This document shows, piece by piece, positions 51,661 to 60,580 of a stretch of 64,000 bases of DNA (the first letter of the stretch is position 1; the number at the start of each line of letters is the position of its first letter). The position numbers and the translations under genes are program-made. This DNA is from F23-B02 sp963650165 (GTDB taxonomy: Bacteria > Bacillota > Clostridia > Oscillospirales > Oscillospiraceae): the NCBI GenBank assembly GCA_963650165.1, contig CAVJKX010000008.1, forward strand, positions 19,872-83,871, read 5' to 3'. The notes beneath the pieces are model-generated. The model saw only the letters and a list, made by a program, of their open reading frames with translations, ran no database searches and was not told where the DNA came from.

Positions 51661-52278
51661 ATGATAAGGGCGGCGGCACTCGTCTCAGGCGACGGAGCAC
51701 TGCTACAAACGGTTCTTGATTCGATGTACTTCGGTGAGATCCCGAATTTTGAGCTCACCGCGGTCATATGCACGGAGTCGGACGCTTACGCGCTGCGCCG
51801 TGCGCGCAATTCCGGGGTCGAGGCCTTCGTGGTCGAGCCCTCGCTTTTCCCCACGAAGCTCAGCTACAGCATGGCCGTCTCGAACAAGCTGCGCGATATG
51901 GACATAGACCTCGTCATCCTCGCGGGCTACAACATGCCGCTGGGCGTGATATCAACGCAGTTCCGCAAGCGCATAATCGGCGTGTACCCCTCGCTGATAC
52001 CGGCCTTTGTCAACTGCGACGACGCTCCCGAGCGCGCGGCGCTCGAACGCGGCTGCCGCGTCACCGGCGCAACGGCGTTTTTCGCGGATATCGACGGCAA
52101 CATCGGCGCGATCATCGCCCAGCAGGCCGTGGATATCCTCCCCAACGACACGCCCGAGAGCCTGTCGCGCCGCATCCTTGAGGACGCGGAATGGAAGCTG
52201 CTGCCCAGGGCCATAATACTCTATTGCCAGAACAGGCTTGAGATCCACGGCGACAGAGTCATAATAAAAGGCGAATAA
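51661..52278 (+). CDS. PurN-like protein lacking the catalytic triad
   Basis: 205 aa, ATG 51661 with AAGGGGG upstream, 12 bases after the fusion gene. The full-length fold of glycinamide ribonucleotide formyltransferase is visible: LVSGDGALLQ near the N-end, DLVILAGYNMPLGVISTQF, the PSLIPAF block, ERGCRVTGATAFF, IIAQQAVDILPNDTPESLSRRIL and the C-terminal RVIIKGE. The three residues needed for formyl transfer are all changed: Asn-Ile-His reads G107-V-Y109, and Asp of D-x-G-P reads N147. It therefore should not act as PurN. A binding, regulatory or altered enzymatic role is possible. Confidence 0.8.
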   Translation: MIRAAALVSGDGALLQTVLDSMYFGEIPNFELTAVICTESDAYALRRARNSGVEAFVVEPSLFPTKLSYSMAVSNKLRDMDIDLVILAGYNMPLGVISTQFRKRIIGVYPSLIPAFVNCDDAPERAALERGCRVTGATAFFADIDGNIGAIIAQQAVDILPNDTPESLSRRILEDAEWKLLPRAIILYCQNRLEIHGDRVIIKGE

Positions 52279-52297
52279 AAAGCAAGGAGGCTTTACA

Positions 52298-52498
52298 ATG
52301 GAAATAACGATGAAAATAGAAGGCATGCAGTGCGGCCACTGCTCGTCGCGCGTTAAGGCCGCGCTCGAAAAGCTCGAGGGCGTCGCCTCGGCCGAGGTCA
52401 GCCACGAGAACGGCACCGCCGTCGTCAAAGGCGAAAACCTCAGCCCCGCCGCGCTCAAGGAAGCCGTCGAAAACCAGGGCTTTTCGGTGGCGCATTGA
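52298..52498 (+). CDS. Heavy-metal-associated (CopZ-like) domain protein
   Basis: 66 aa, ATG 52298 with AAGGAGG upstream, 19 bases after the PurN-like gene. A single HMA ferredoxin-like domain with GMQCGHC (metal-binding Cys-x-x-Cys), SSRVKAALEKLEGV, VSHENGTAVVKG and a closing LKEAVENQGFSV. It probably carries Cu(I) or another soft metal in the cytoplasm; no P-type ATPase lies in the window. Its last residues and stop (VAH-stop, GTGGCGCATTGA) come from the edge of repeat copy 5. Confidence 0.93.
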   Translation: MEITMKIEGMQCGHCSSRVKAALEKLEGVASAEVSHENGTAVVKGENLSPAALKEAVENQGFSVAH

Positions 52499-53226
52499 CG
52501 CACCTGCGGATACAGATATTGCGGTGGCACGGTTCGAAACTACCGACGAAACAAGATCGTTTCGCGCTTTTTTGGAGGCGCATTCAGTCTGCACCTATAT
52601 AGAGACTGCGGGTGCCCGGTATCGAAGCATCGGAGGAAATAAGAACGTTTCGCGGAACATTAGTGCGGAGTAATGTTTTCCGCCCTTGCCTTCCCCTTCG
52701 AGGGGAAGGTGGGTCGCGCAAGCGAGCCGGAAGAGGTGTCAATAAATCCTTTGCCGCCAGGCAAACACAAATTATCTGCAAGTAGGAAGCTAATTTAATA
52801 TTAAACGTGAAAAAGACAGTGCAGACTAAATATCTACACTGTCTTTTTTTCATAATGTAGGCGGCTGACGCCGCAATTTGATTACACCTCTTCAGTCACC
52901 TTCGCCGACAGCTTCCCCTCAAGCTCCGCAAGGGGAAGGCGGCGCAGAAGCGGAGCTTCTGCGAATGAAGATTGAATAGTAAATAATGAATAATTGCGGT
53001 GTGCGCAAAGCGCACGGATTTTTAAAGGCGTTGCTGCATCGTACCGATACACTTATTGCGTCAGCACGACCGGAAGCCGCGCAGGAAACCGAAACAAATG
53101 GATGAACAAATCTTTTTCCGCGCTCGCGTTCCGCGAAACGTTCTTATTTCTGTCATTGTAACGATACCGTGCACCGGCAATAAACGTATAAGTGCAGCCT
53201 CAATGCGCCTCTAAAAATCCGCCACT
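52484..53226. repeat. Composite inverted-repeat element, copy 5
   Basis: It spans the convergent copZ-like and asd 3' ends and overlaps both. Two left arms in tandem (GGTGGCGCATTGACGCACCT at 52485; GGAGGCGCATTCAGTCTGCA at 52575); A block about 52689-52735; AGACAGTGCAGA hairpin 52810-52848 (one mismatch); inverted A block 52880-52940; GTGCGCAAAGCGCAC palindrome 53000; right arm ending AATGCGCCTCTAAAAATCCG. No gene was found inside. Confidence 0.85.
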
Positions 53227-54220
53227 AAAAATCCGATGCTAAAAGCTCTGCGATCTGGACGGCGTTGGTGGCGGCGCCTTTGCGGACCTGGTCGCCGCAG
53301 CACCAGATATTGAGGCCGCGCTCGTCGGTGAGGTCCTCGCGGATACGTCCGACGAAAACGAGGTCCTGATCCGAGGTATCCAGCGGCATGGGGTACTTCA
53401 GGGCGCCGAGGTCGTCAACGAGCTTGACGCCGGGAGCGGCGGCGATGACCTCGCGTGCGCGCTCGACGGAGATCTTCTCCTTGGTCTTCAGGCAGATCGA
53501 GACGCTGTGGCTGCGCACGACGGGCACGCGCACGCAGGTGCAGCTGACCTTGAGCTCCGGCAGATGCATGATGCGCCTGCCCTCGTTCTGGAGCTTCATC
53601 TCCTCGGAGGTGTAGCCGGCAAACTGCTCGCCGCCGATCTGCGGAATGACGTTGTAGGCTATCTGATAGGCAAAGACCTTCGGCTCGAAGCTCTCGCCCT
53701 TTTCGAGGGCCTCGACCTCGGCAAAGAGCTCCTTCGGGCCTGCCGCGCCCGCGCCGGAAACCGCCTGATAAGACGAGACGACCATGCTCTCGATGGGCGA
53801 TACCGCGTTGAGGGCGTTGACGGCGGTGCAGGATATGACCGTGGTGCAGTTGGGGTTTGAGATGACGCCCTTGTGCTTTTTGACGTCCTCGGGGTTTATC
53901 TCGGGCACGACGAGGGGCACGTCGGGGCAGAGGCGGAAGGCGCTGGAGTTGTCGATAAACACGGCGCCCGAGGCCTTGATATCGTCGACAAAGCGCTCGG
54001 CAATGTCGTTCTCGGCGGCGCCGAGGATGATATCGAGCCCCTCGAAGTTTTCTCTGCACGCCTCGACGACGACGCGGCCGTCTATGACCTTGCCTGCGGA
54101 GTTTTTGCTCGCCAGCAGTCTGAGCTCCTCGAGGGGGAAGCTGCGCTCTGCGAGAATCTTCATCATTTCCTGACCTACCGCGCCCGTTGCGCCGAGAATG
54201 CCTACCTTGTATTTTTTCAT
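53225..54220 (-). CDS. asd: Aspartate-semialdehyde dehydrogenase
   Basis: 331 aa, ATG 54220, 11 bases after lysC. N-terminal Rossmann fold GILGATGAVGQEMMKIL, catalytic Cys in NPNCTTV, VSSYQAVSGAGAAGPKEL, GGEQFAGYTSEEMKLQNEGRR substrate loop and RVPVVRSHS with the active-site His. It makes aspartate semialdehyde for Thr, Met, Lys and diaminopimelate. It is the last gene of the hom-lysC-asd operon. The stop TAG (GATTTTTAGTGGCGG) lies in the repeat edge, exactly as in the M16 gene. Confidence 0.96.
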   Translation of the reverse strand: MKKYKVGILGATGAVGQEMMKILAERSFPLEELRLLASKNSAGKVIDGRVVVEACRENFEGLDIILGAAENDIAERFVDDIKASGAVFIDNSSAFRLCPDVPLVVPEINPEDVKKHKGVISNPNCTTVISCTAVNALNAVSPIESMVVSSYQAVSGAGAAGPKELFAEVEALEKGESFEPKVFAYQIAYNVIPQIGGEQFAGYTSEEMKLQNEGRRIMHLPELKVSCTCVRVPVVRSHSVSICLKTKEKISVERAREVIAAAPGVKLVDDLGALKYPMPLDTSDQDLVFVGRIREDLTDERGLNIWCCGDQVRKGAATNAVQIAELLASDF

Positions 54221-54231
54221 TTTGCTTTACC

Positions 54232-55545
54232 TCACTTTACGAAACTGTTATATAGTACGCGCACGCAGCTTTCAAAATCATCGTTATTGACGCCGACGAT
54301 GATGTTCAGCTCGTCCGGACCCTGCGATATCATGCGGATGTTTATGCCGGCCTTGCCGAGGGCGGCGAAGATGCGCCCCGAGGTGCCGGGCTGGAAAGCC
54401 ATCTGACGTCCGACCGCCGCGACGACGGATATGCCGCCGGTGATCTGGATGTTGTCCGGCTCGAGACTGTCGCGTATCTCGCCGACGATGGAGTAGATGC
54501 GGTCCTTTGCCTTATCGGCCGAGACCACGAAGGAGACGTTGTCGATGCCGGAGGGAGTGTACTCCACGCACACGCCGTGCTTTTCGAAAACCTCGAGCAT
54601 CTGCCGCAGCGAGCCCATCTGCGAGCTCATTCCGGCCTTGGACACGGTGATGATCGAAAAGTTCTTGCGTCCCGCGATGCCGGTTATGAAGCGCTCGCTG
54701 ACCTGCTCGTCTGGGAAGCGCTCCATAATGAGCGTTCCGGGGTGGTCGGGAGCGTTGGTGTTGCGGATATTCAGCGGAATGTTCTTCTCCCTGACGGGGA
54801 ACACCGCGCCCTCGTGCAGGACCTGCGCGCCCATATAGCTGAGCTCGCGCAGCTCGTTGTAGGTGATGCGCTCGATCGCGTCGGGGTTATCGACGATGCG
54901 GGGGTCTGCCATGAGTATGCCGGAGACGTCCGTCCAGTTTTCGTACACGTCCGCGTCCAGAGCCGCCGCCGCGAGAGCGCCGGTAACGTCGCTGCCGCCG
55001 CGCGAGAGCACCCTTATGCTGCCGTCGGGCATGCTGCCGTAAAAGCCGGGGATAACGACCCTGCGTCCCGCGGCGAGGCGCTCGAGCTCCGCGTAGGAGC
55101 GCTCCTTGTCGATAGTGCCGTCAAAGGAAAAATGCAGCCAGAGCTCCGCGTCGAGAAAGTCGTAGCCGAGGTAATCGGCCATTAAAAGCGCCGAGAAATA
55201 TTCGCCGCGCGAAACGAGCTTATCCTTGGATATGCCGGCCTCGATCTCCTCGCGCAGAGCCTTGAGCAGCGCGTCTATATCGACGCCGAGCCCGAGCTCG
55301 GCGCATATCCCGCGATAGCGCTCGGCTATCATCTCAAACACGGGATCGCAGCTCACACCGTATTTTTTGTGAGCGTGGCAGAGATACAGGAGGTCCGTCA
55401 GCTTATGATCGTCCTTGCACCTCTTGCCCGCGGCGGAGACTACGATGACCTTGCGCGCGGGGTCCGATTCGATGATGGATCTTACTTTTCTGAACTGTCC
55501 GGCGTCCGCCATGGACGAGCCGCCGAATTTTGCTACCTTCAACAT
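54232..55545 (-). CDS. lysC: Aspartokinase
   Basis: 437 aa, ATG 55545, four bases after hom. Kinase domain with KFGGSSMADAGQF at the N-end, GRRVVIPGFYGSMPDG and LSRGGSDVTGALAAAALDADVYENWTDVSGI. Two C-terminal ACT domains (TVSKAGMSSQMGSLRQML; QPGTSGRIFAALGKAGINIRMISQGPDELNI) predict feedback control by end-product amino acids. It is the monofunctional form. Clustering with hom suggests that threonine or methionine supply is the main outlet. Confidence 0.96.
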   Translation of the reverse strand: MLKVAKFGGSSMADAGQFRKVRSIIESDPARKVIVVSAAGKRCKDDHKLTDLLYLCHAHKKYGVSCDPVFEMIAERYRGICAELGLGVDIDALLKALREEIEAGISKDKLVSRGEYFSALLMADYLGYDFLDAELWLHFSFDGTIDKERSYAELERLAAGRRVVIPGFYGSMPDGSIRVLSRGGSDVTGALAAAALDADVYENWTDVSGILMADPRIVDNPDAIERITYNELRELSYMGAQVLHEGAVFPVREKNIPLNIRNTNAPDHPGTLIMERFPDEQVSERFITGIAGRKNFSIITVSKAGMSSQMGSLRQMLEVFEKHGVCVEYTPSGIDNVSFVVSADKAKDRIYSIVGEIRDSLEPDNIQITGGISVVAAVGRQMAFQPGTSGRIFAALGKAGINIRMISQGPDELNIIVGVNNDDFESCVRVLYNSFVK

Positions 55546-55549
55546 TATA

Positions 55550-56692
55550 TTATATGAGCCCCGCTATGAACACTCCGGGGTCTGCCTCCTTTGCCTTTGC
55601 TGCCCATGCGTGCATTTTCGCAACGGGAACGGGCATGGTGACGATGCCCTCGCCGCACTTTTCGCTCTCTACCGATGCGAGGAACTCGTCGCTGCCGGAA
55701 AAGCGCACATAGTACCGGTGCGCCGCCGCGCCGTTATCGACCGGGACCTCGCGCACGAGCGAGGTGTAAAACTCCTTCACGCCGCCGAGAATGTCCATGC
55801 AGTCGGCCACGGCGTTGTAGGCCGTGGGGTATCTGCCCGCACCCTGACCGTAGAAGCTCTCCTTGCCGGTGAGCTCGGTGACAAAGGATATGACGTTGCG
55901 GTTTGTCGAAACAGCGGCCTCAAGCTCGCCCGAGGGCACGAAGCAGGGCTCTACATAGCAGCTCACGGCGCCCGATGCGCTCTTTTCGCCGAAGGCGAGC
56001 ATCTTGCAGATGCGCTCGCGACTCTCGGCGGCGGCAATGTCGCAGGCGAGTATGCTGCGTATGCCGAACACCGGCACGTCCGCCTCGGAAAGGCAGGCGT
56101 CAAAGGCGACGTTTGCGGAAATGACCGCCTTGCGCTGAATATCCAGGCCGTCAATATCGGCCGAGGGATCGGCCTCGGCATAGCCGAGCTTCTGCGCCTC
56201 GGCAAGGACCTCGGAAAAGTCCGAGCCGTTTGTGTGCATCGCGTCGAGGATAAAATTCGTCGTGCCGTTCATGATGCCGCAGAATGACTGCACGGCATCC
56301 AGCCGCTTTACCCGCTCGAGGTTCACGAGCCAGGGTATGCCGCCGCCGACGGCGGGAGTGCAGCGGAAGGCAACGCCCGACTCGGAGGCAAGCTGCACCA
56401 GCTCCTTATAATAATGTGCAACCAGGTGCTTGTTTGCCGTCACGACGTTTTTCCCTGCGCGCATGGCCGCCGAAACGTACTCGAAGGCGGGCGACAGGCC
56501 GCCCATGACCTCGACGACGGTGTCGACCTCCTTATCGTTTAATATAACGTTTATATCTTTAACGGCCCTCTCGCCGAGCTCGGGCTTATCCCGCCTGACG
56601 AGAACGTATTTTACCGACATGTCCGAACGCTTGTCCGCGATCTCCAGAACTCCGCCGCCGACTACTCCGCAGCCCAAAAGTGCAATTTTCAT
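55550..56692 (-). CDS. hom: Homoserine dehydrogenase without ACT domain
   Basis: 380 aa from ATG 56692 with AAGGA upstream; codons to 56791 in frame lie on the promoter. NAD(P)-binding ALLGCGVVGGGV, VVEVMGGLSPAFEYVSAAMRAGKNVVTANKHLVAHY with the catalytic Lys region, and NGTTNFILDAM, EADPSADIDGLDIQRKAVI for substrate binding. The C-terminal ACT domain present in most Firmicutes enzymes (about 430 aa) is missing, so threonine inhibition through ACT is not expected. Control may rest on the promoter palindrome instead. Confidence 0.95.
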   Translation of the reverse strand: MKIALLGCGVVGGGVLEIADKRSDMSVKYVLVRRDKPELGERAVKDINVILNDKEVDTVVEVMGGLSPAFEYVSAAMRAGKNVVTANKHLVAHYYKELVQLASESGVAFRCTPAVGGGIPWLVNLERVKRLDAVQSFCGIMNGTTNFILDAMHTNGSDFSEVLAEAQKLGYAEADPSADIDGLDIQRKAVISANVAFDACLSEADVPVFGIRSILACDIAAAESRERICKMLAFGEKSASGAVSCYVEPCFVPSGELEAAVSTNRNVISFVTELTGKESFYGQGAGRYPTAYNAVADCMDILGGVKEFYTSLVREVPVDNGAAAHRYYVRFSGSDEFLASVESEKCGEGIVTMPVPVAKMHAWAAKAKEADPGVFIAGLI

Positions 56693-56720
56693 ATCCTTAC
56701 CGCCTTTATGTGTCTTTCGC

Positions 56721-56740
56721 TCAAAAACAAATGTTTTTGA
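56721..56740. promoter_or_regulatory. Palindromic operator in the hom leader
   Basis: Arms TCAAAAACA and TGTTTTTGA form a perfect 9-base inverted repeat with a 2-base centre, a few bases after the predicted hom transcription start and 29 bases before the start codon. Confidence 0.55.
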
Positions 56741-56749
56741 CGTGGAAAC

Positions 56750-56778
56750 AATATAACACGAGCGGCGGCAATATGCAA
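56750..56778 (-). promoter_or_regulatory. Promoter of hom-lysC-asd
   Basis: Minus-strand -35 TTGCAT (56778-56773), 17-base spacer, -10 TATATT (56755-56750), giving a leader of about 50 bases. Confidence 0.75.
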
Positions 56779-57021
56779 GCTTTTTCTGCAAAAATCATGT
56801 AAAAATGTCACAAGAAGCGCAGAGCAAAACAGGGCACTATGACGAAAATGCATTTTTGCGTATAAAAATGCAGAAAAGCGGCCGCAAAAACTGCACCTAT
56901 ATATAGTCAGAAACTGCGGAAATGAGGGCAGATATTGCAAAACAGCCGGAAAAAGAGTGAAAAACAAATTAACATGCTAAATTTTTTGCAAATTCCGAAG
57001 CGTGAAGTTTCATTTTCGGGC

Positions 57022-57050
57022 TTGAAAAGAGCTTTGCAAGGGTGTATAAT
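57022..57050 (+). promoter_or_regulatory. Promoter of the TRAP transporter genes
   Basis: -35 TTGAAA (57022-57027), 17-base spacer, perfect -10 TATAAT (57045-57050). The leader is about 70 bases. Confidence 0.8.
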
Positions 57051-57123
57051 GCGTCTGTAATGAATTTTTTCGAATAACATTATTCAAAACGCAAAATTCA
57101 CAACAAACAGGAGGAAAAGAAAC

Positions 57124-58101
57124 ATGAAAAGAATAATAGCTATGCTTCTGGCTGTTATGATGGTCTTCGCCCTGTGTGCCTGCGGAACGGACAGCAGCGA
57201 CGGCGACAAGGCCAAGGATGACGGCGCAGTAAGCCTCGACTTCGTAACCGGCGGCGACCAGGGCACCTACTACGCCTTCGGCACCGTTCTGGCTCAGCAG
57301 GTCTCCGATAAGACCTCGACGAGCGTCACCGCTCTTACGAGCCAGGGCTCGCAGGCAAACGTCGAGGATATCGCAGCCGGCAGCGCTCAGCTCGGCTTCG
57401 TACAGTCCGACGTTATGAGCTATGCCTACAACGGCGAGAAGCTCTTCACCGAGAAGGTCACCGACTTCTCCGTCGTCGCGGCTCTGTACATGGAGCAGGT
57501 CCAGATCGTTACCCTCAACTCTAGCATCACCTCTGTTGCCGACCTTAAGGGCAAGACCGTTTCCATCGGTGCAAAGGGTTCGGGCGTTTACTTCAACGCA
57601 CTTGACATCCTCGGCGCATACGGCCTTTCCGAGAGCGACATCAAGGCTGAGTACCTCAACTTCGGCGACTCCGCCGACAGCCTCAAGGACGGCAAGATCG
57701 ACGCGGCCTTCGTCGTCGCCGGCGCTCCCACTCCCGCTGTTCAGGACCTCGGCACCGGCAAGCAGGTCTACCTCCTGTCCATCGACAGCGAGCACATGAG
57801 CAGCCTGCTCAAGGATTGCCCCTACTACAAGGAGTACACCATTGCCAAGGACGTTTACAACACTCCAGAGGACGTGACCACCGTCGCGGTCGCAGCCGTC
57901 GTCATCGCACACAACGACGTTTCCGAGGCTGCCATCTACAACTTCGTATCCGCTATCTTCGATAACATCGACGAGATCGGCCACGCAAAGAAGTCCGAGC
58001 TGAGCCTCGACTTCGCGTCCTCCATCACCGACGTTCCCTATCATCCCGGCGCTGCAAAGTACTTTGCCGAGAAGGGCATCACCGTTAACACCGCCGCATA
58101 A
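57124..58101 (+). CDS. TAXI-family TRAP transporter solute-binding lipoprotein
   Basis: 325 aa, ATG 57124 with AGGAGG upstream. Signal peptide with lipobox (LCAC, C20), acidic spacer, then the TAXI binding domain: FVTGGDQGTYYAFGTVLAQQVS, SQGSQANVEDIAAGSAQLGFVQSD, SVADLKGKTVSIGAKGSGVY and DAAFVVAGAPTPAV. It captures an organic acid or amino acid outside the membrane and passes it to the fused permease downstream. Relatives bind glutamate, 2-oxoglutarate or related acids; the ligand here is not evident. Codon choice looks tuned for high expression. Confidence 0.94.
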   Translation: MKRIIAMLLAVMMVFALCACGTDSSDGDKAKDDGAVSLDFVTGGDQGTYYAFGTVLAQQVSDKTSTSVTALTSQGSQANVEDIAAGSAQLGFVQSDVMSYAYNGEKLFTEKVTDFSVVAALYMEQVQIVTLNSSITSVADLKGKTVSIGAKGSGVYFNALDILGAYGLSESDIKAEYLNFGDSADSLKDGKIDAAFVVAGAPTPAVQDLGTGKQVYLLSIDSEHMSSLLKDCPYYKEYTIAKDVYNTPEDVTTVAVAAVVIAHNDVSEAAIYNFVSAIFDNIDEIGHAKKSELSLDFASSITDVPYHPGAAKYFAEKGITVNTAA

Positions 58102-58135
58102 TTTAACGGCATCTTAACGTAAATTTCAACACTAT

Positions 58136-58171
58136 CAATGACTACGGTGCATTTTTGCCCCGTAGTCATTG
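58136..58171 (+). promoter_or_regulatory. Intercistronic hairpin in the TRAP operon
   Basis: A 12-base perfect stem CAATGACTACGG/CCGTAGTCATTG with a 12-base loop but no T-run. It lies between the binding protein and the permease, where such hairpins commonly protect the upstream message or attenuate read-through. Confidence 0.7.
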
Positions 58172-58245
58172 CGGTAAAAAAGCAAATGATACAACAATGC
58201 ATCGGCGGCCGGGAGAGGGCTGCCGAGTGAAAGGATAATCATCAT

Positions 58246-60258
58246 ATGTCCCAGTCCAAGAAAAAAGACACCGCGGCGCAGGAGCCCGAGATAAGCACTT
58301 CTGCGGCGGACCTGGGGGAGACCGTTTCCATCGAAGAGGTGGAGGAGGTCATGAAGAAGTATGACAAGGAGTCGAACATCCGTATATGGACGGGCGTTCC
58401 CCAGAAGGTCATACGCTGCATCATGGCGCTGTTTTCCCTTTACTGCATCTACTCCACCCTGCTGAGCAACGCATCGCTCGAGGTACGGCTTATGATATTC
58501 CTCGGCTGCGTTACCATAATGGGCTATCTGTACTACCCCATGAGCAAGCACCACGTCCGTGAAAACTACATGCCCTGGTACGACTGGGTGATCATGATAG
58601 TCGGCGCTGCCTGCTTCTTCTACTACGGCTTCGGCTACCACAAGATAATTCTGGTGCTCACGAGCGCCTCGAAGATGACTCCCGAGTTCATCGTCATCGG
58701 CATTGTCGGCATACTCTGCCTCATGGAGCTGTGCCGCCGCTGCGTCGGCGTTCCCATCCTCTGCGTCGCAGGTGTTCTGCTGGCCTACACCTTCTGGAAC
58801 ATGTTCAGCAAGGGCATGGAGACTCAGGCCGTCTTCGGCAGAGTCGTCTACACCCTGTTTTACAGCACCGGCGGCGTTATCGGCACCCCGATAAACGTCT
58901 GTGCGAAGTTCATCGTCGTGTTCATCGTGTTCGGCGCCTTCCTTGAGCGCACCGGCATCGCCCAGTTCTTCATCGACCTTGCAAACAAGGCCTGCGGCTC
59001 GGCAGCCGGCGGCCCGGCGAAGGTCGCGGTCGTGTCCTCGGCTCTGTGCGGCATGGTCTCCGGCTCCTCGGTCGGCAACACCGTCACCACGGGCTCCGTC
59101 ACGATCCCCATGATGAAGCGCACGGGCTACAAGCCCGAGTTTGCGGGCGCGGTCGAGGCGGCGGCCTCCACCGGCGGCCAGATCATGCCCCCCATCATGG
59201 GCGCGGCGGCCTTCCTCATGGCAGAGTACGTAAACCTGCCGTACAGCACCATAGCGGTCAAGGCCATTCTTCCCGCCTTCCTGTACTTTGCGGGTATCTT
59301 CATCGCCGTCCACCTCGAGGCAAAGAAGCTCGGCCTGAAGGGCATTTCGCGCAGCGAGATGGTTCCGGGCAGGCAGCTTGCGGCAAAGATATATCTGCTG
59401 ATCCCCATCGTGCTGCTCATCGTGCTGGTCAGCCTCAACATCTACACCATGCAGTTTGCGGCGACCCTGTCCATCTTCGCGGCTATCATTGTCGGACTTA
59501 TCAATAAGGACAGCAAGCTCAACTTCACCAAGATCATCGAGGCCCTTGAGGCCGGCGGCAAGGGCACCATCACCGTCGCCGTCGCCTGCTCGATGGCCGG
59601 CGTTATCGCGGGCTGCATCACCGTAACGGGCCTGGCCTCCAAGCTCATCGCGGCTATCGTCGCCCTGTCCGGCAACACCCTGATCATCGGCCTGTTCCTG
59701 ACCATGATCTGCTGCATCATCCTCGGCATGGGCGTTCCCACGACGGCAAACTACTGCATCATGGCCGCTACCTGCGCGCCGATCCTCGAAAAGCTCGGCG
59801 TCGATACGGTCGCAGCGCACTTCTTCGTGTTCTACTTCGGCATCGTCGCCGATATCACCCCGCCTGTCGCGCTCGCGGCCTACGCGGGCAGCGCTATCGC
59901 AAAATCCAACCCCATGAAGACCGGCGTGAACGCGACAAAGCTCGCCATCGCGGCCTTCATCGTCCCCTACGTCTTCGCCTACAGCCCCTCGATGCTCTTC
60001 ATCGACGTAACGAGCTGGGTCGATGTCGTATCCATCTGCGTGAGCGCGATGCTCGGCATCTACGGCGTAGCGGCGGGTCTCAACGGCTTTGTTAAGCGCA
60101 AGCTCAACTGGTTCGTGCGCATCCTGTTCTTCGTCGGCGGTCTGGGACTCATCATCCCCGGCTGGAAGTCCGACCTCTTCGGCCTCGTCCTCATCGGCGG
60201 CCTCACCGCTTACGAGTTCATCATGGCCAAGAAGGAGCAGAACGCCGCCATGGCCTAA
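58246..60258 (+). CDS. TRAP transporter fused small-large membrane subunit
   Basis: 670 aa, ATG 58246 with AAAGGATAATC upstream. A cytoplasmic N-tail of about 50 residues, a 4-TM DctQ-like part (about 55-170), then the 12-TM DctM-like part with GGPAKVAVVSSALCGMVSGSSVGNTVTTGSVTIPMM, GGQIMPPIMGAAAFLMAEY and GMGVPTTANYCIMAATCAPILEKLG. It is the usual partner of TAXI binding proteins and uses a Na+ or H+ gradient. The large gap to the binding-protein gene (144 bases) contains the hairpin noted separately. Confidence 0.95.
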   Translation: MSQSKKKDTAAQEPEISTSAADLGETVSIEEVEEVMKKYDKESNIRIWTGVPQKVIRCIMALFSLYCIYSTLLSNASLEVRLMIFLGCVTIMGYLYYPMSKHHVRENYMPWYDWVIMIVGAACFFYYGFGYHKIILVLTSASKMTPEFIVIGIVGILCLMELCRRCVGVPILCVAGVLLAYTFWNMFSKGMETQAVFGRVVYTLFYSTGGVIGTPINVCAKFIVVFIVFGAFLERTGIAQFFIDLANKACGSAAGGPAKVAVVSSALCGMVSGSSVGNTVTTGSVTIPMMKRTGYKPEFAGAVEAAASTGGQIMPPIMGAAAFLMAEYVNLPYSTIAVKAILPAFLYFAGIFIAVHLEAKKLGLKGISRSEMVPGRQLAAKIYLLIPIVLLIVLVSLNIYTMQFAATLSIFAAIIVGLINKDSKLNFTKIIEALEAGGKGTITVAVACSMAGVIAGCITVTGLASKLIAAIVALSGNTLIIGLFLTMICCIILGMGVPTTANYCIMAATCAPILEKLGVDTVAAHFFVFYFGIVADITPPVALAAYAGSAIAKSNPMKTGVNATKLAIAAFIVPYVFAYSPSMLFIDVTSWVDVVSICVSAMLGIYGVAAGLNGFVKRKLNWFVRILFFVGGLGLIIPGWKSDLFGLVLIGGLTAYEFIMAKKEQNAAMA

Positions 60259-60273
60259 GCACGCAGCATTACG

Positions 60274-60315
60274 AAAAAAAGACAGTGCAGATTTTTGGTC
60301 TGCACTGTCTTTTTC
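60274..60315 (+). terminator. AGACAGTGCAGA hairpin ending the TRAP operon
   Basis: AGACAGTGCAGA and its complement (60280-60291, 60299-60310) with a 7-base loop, A-run on the left and T-run on the right, 16 bases after the stop. It is the same hairpin found at the centre of the composite repeats, here acting as a simple terminator. Confidence 0.8.
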
Positions 60316-60512
60316 GCGTTTAATATTGGATTAAGTTCGACTTTGCGGAACAGACAATATAAGTTCCCTTCAGGGTGTGGGTAAAGTTTCTGCTGCACTC
60401 ACGGGGCGCGAAACGTTCTTATTTATGCCAGTGTCTCGATACCGGGCTGCCGCAATCTCCGTATAGGCAGAAGCGTTAATGCGCCACTGAAAATGCGCCT
60501 CTGAAAATCCTT
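60316..60512. repeat. Composite repeat, partial copy 6
   Basis: After the hairpin come about 60 bases of the TTAATATTGGATTAAG type seen beside the hairpin in other copies, then a right arm (CGAAACGTTCTTATTTATGC, TCGATACCGGGCTGCCGCAA, TTAATGCGCCACTGAAAATG) ending GCGCCTCTGAAAATCC. The left arm and A block are missing. Confidence 0.75.
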
Positions 60513-60580
60513 GATAAATGGGTGGGGATATAGTAAAATTTTCTTACGAAACGAAAGATATCAAGCGACGGAGGAGAGAT

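Larger units (their letters stand above)
56693..57123. other. Divergent spacer between hom and the TRAP genes
   Basis: It holds the hom promoter and palindrome (56721-56778) and the TRAP promoter (57022-57050), listed separately. The middle (about 56780-57020) is AT-rich with no gene, and I saw no T-box, lysine riboswitch or other known leader. Confidence 0.6.

Noticed and set aside
56693..57123. T-box or lysine riboswitch before hom
   Set aside because: No conserved T-box sequence or lysine-riboswitch core was seen, and the leader from the predicted start is only about 50 bases.
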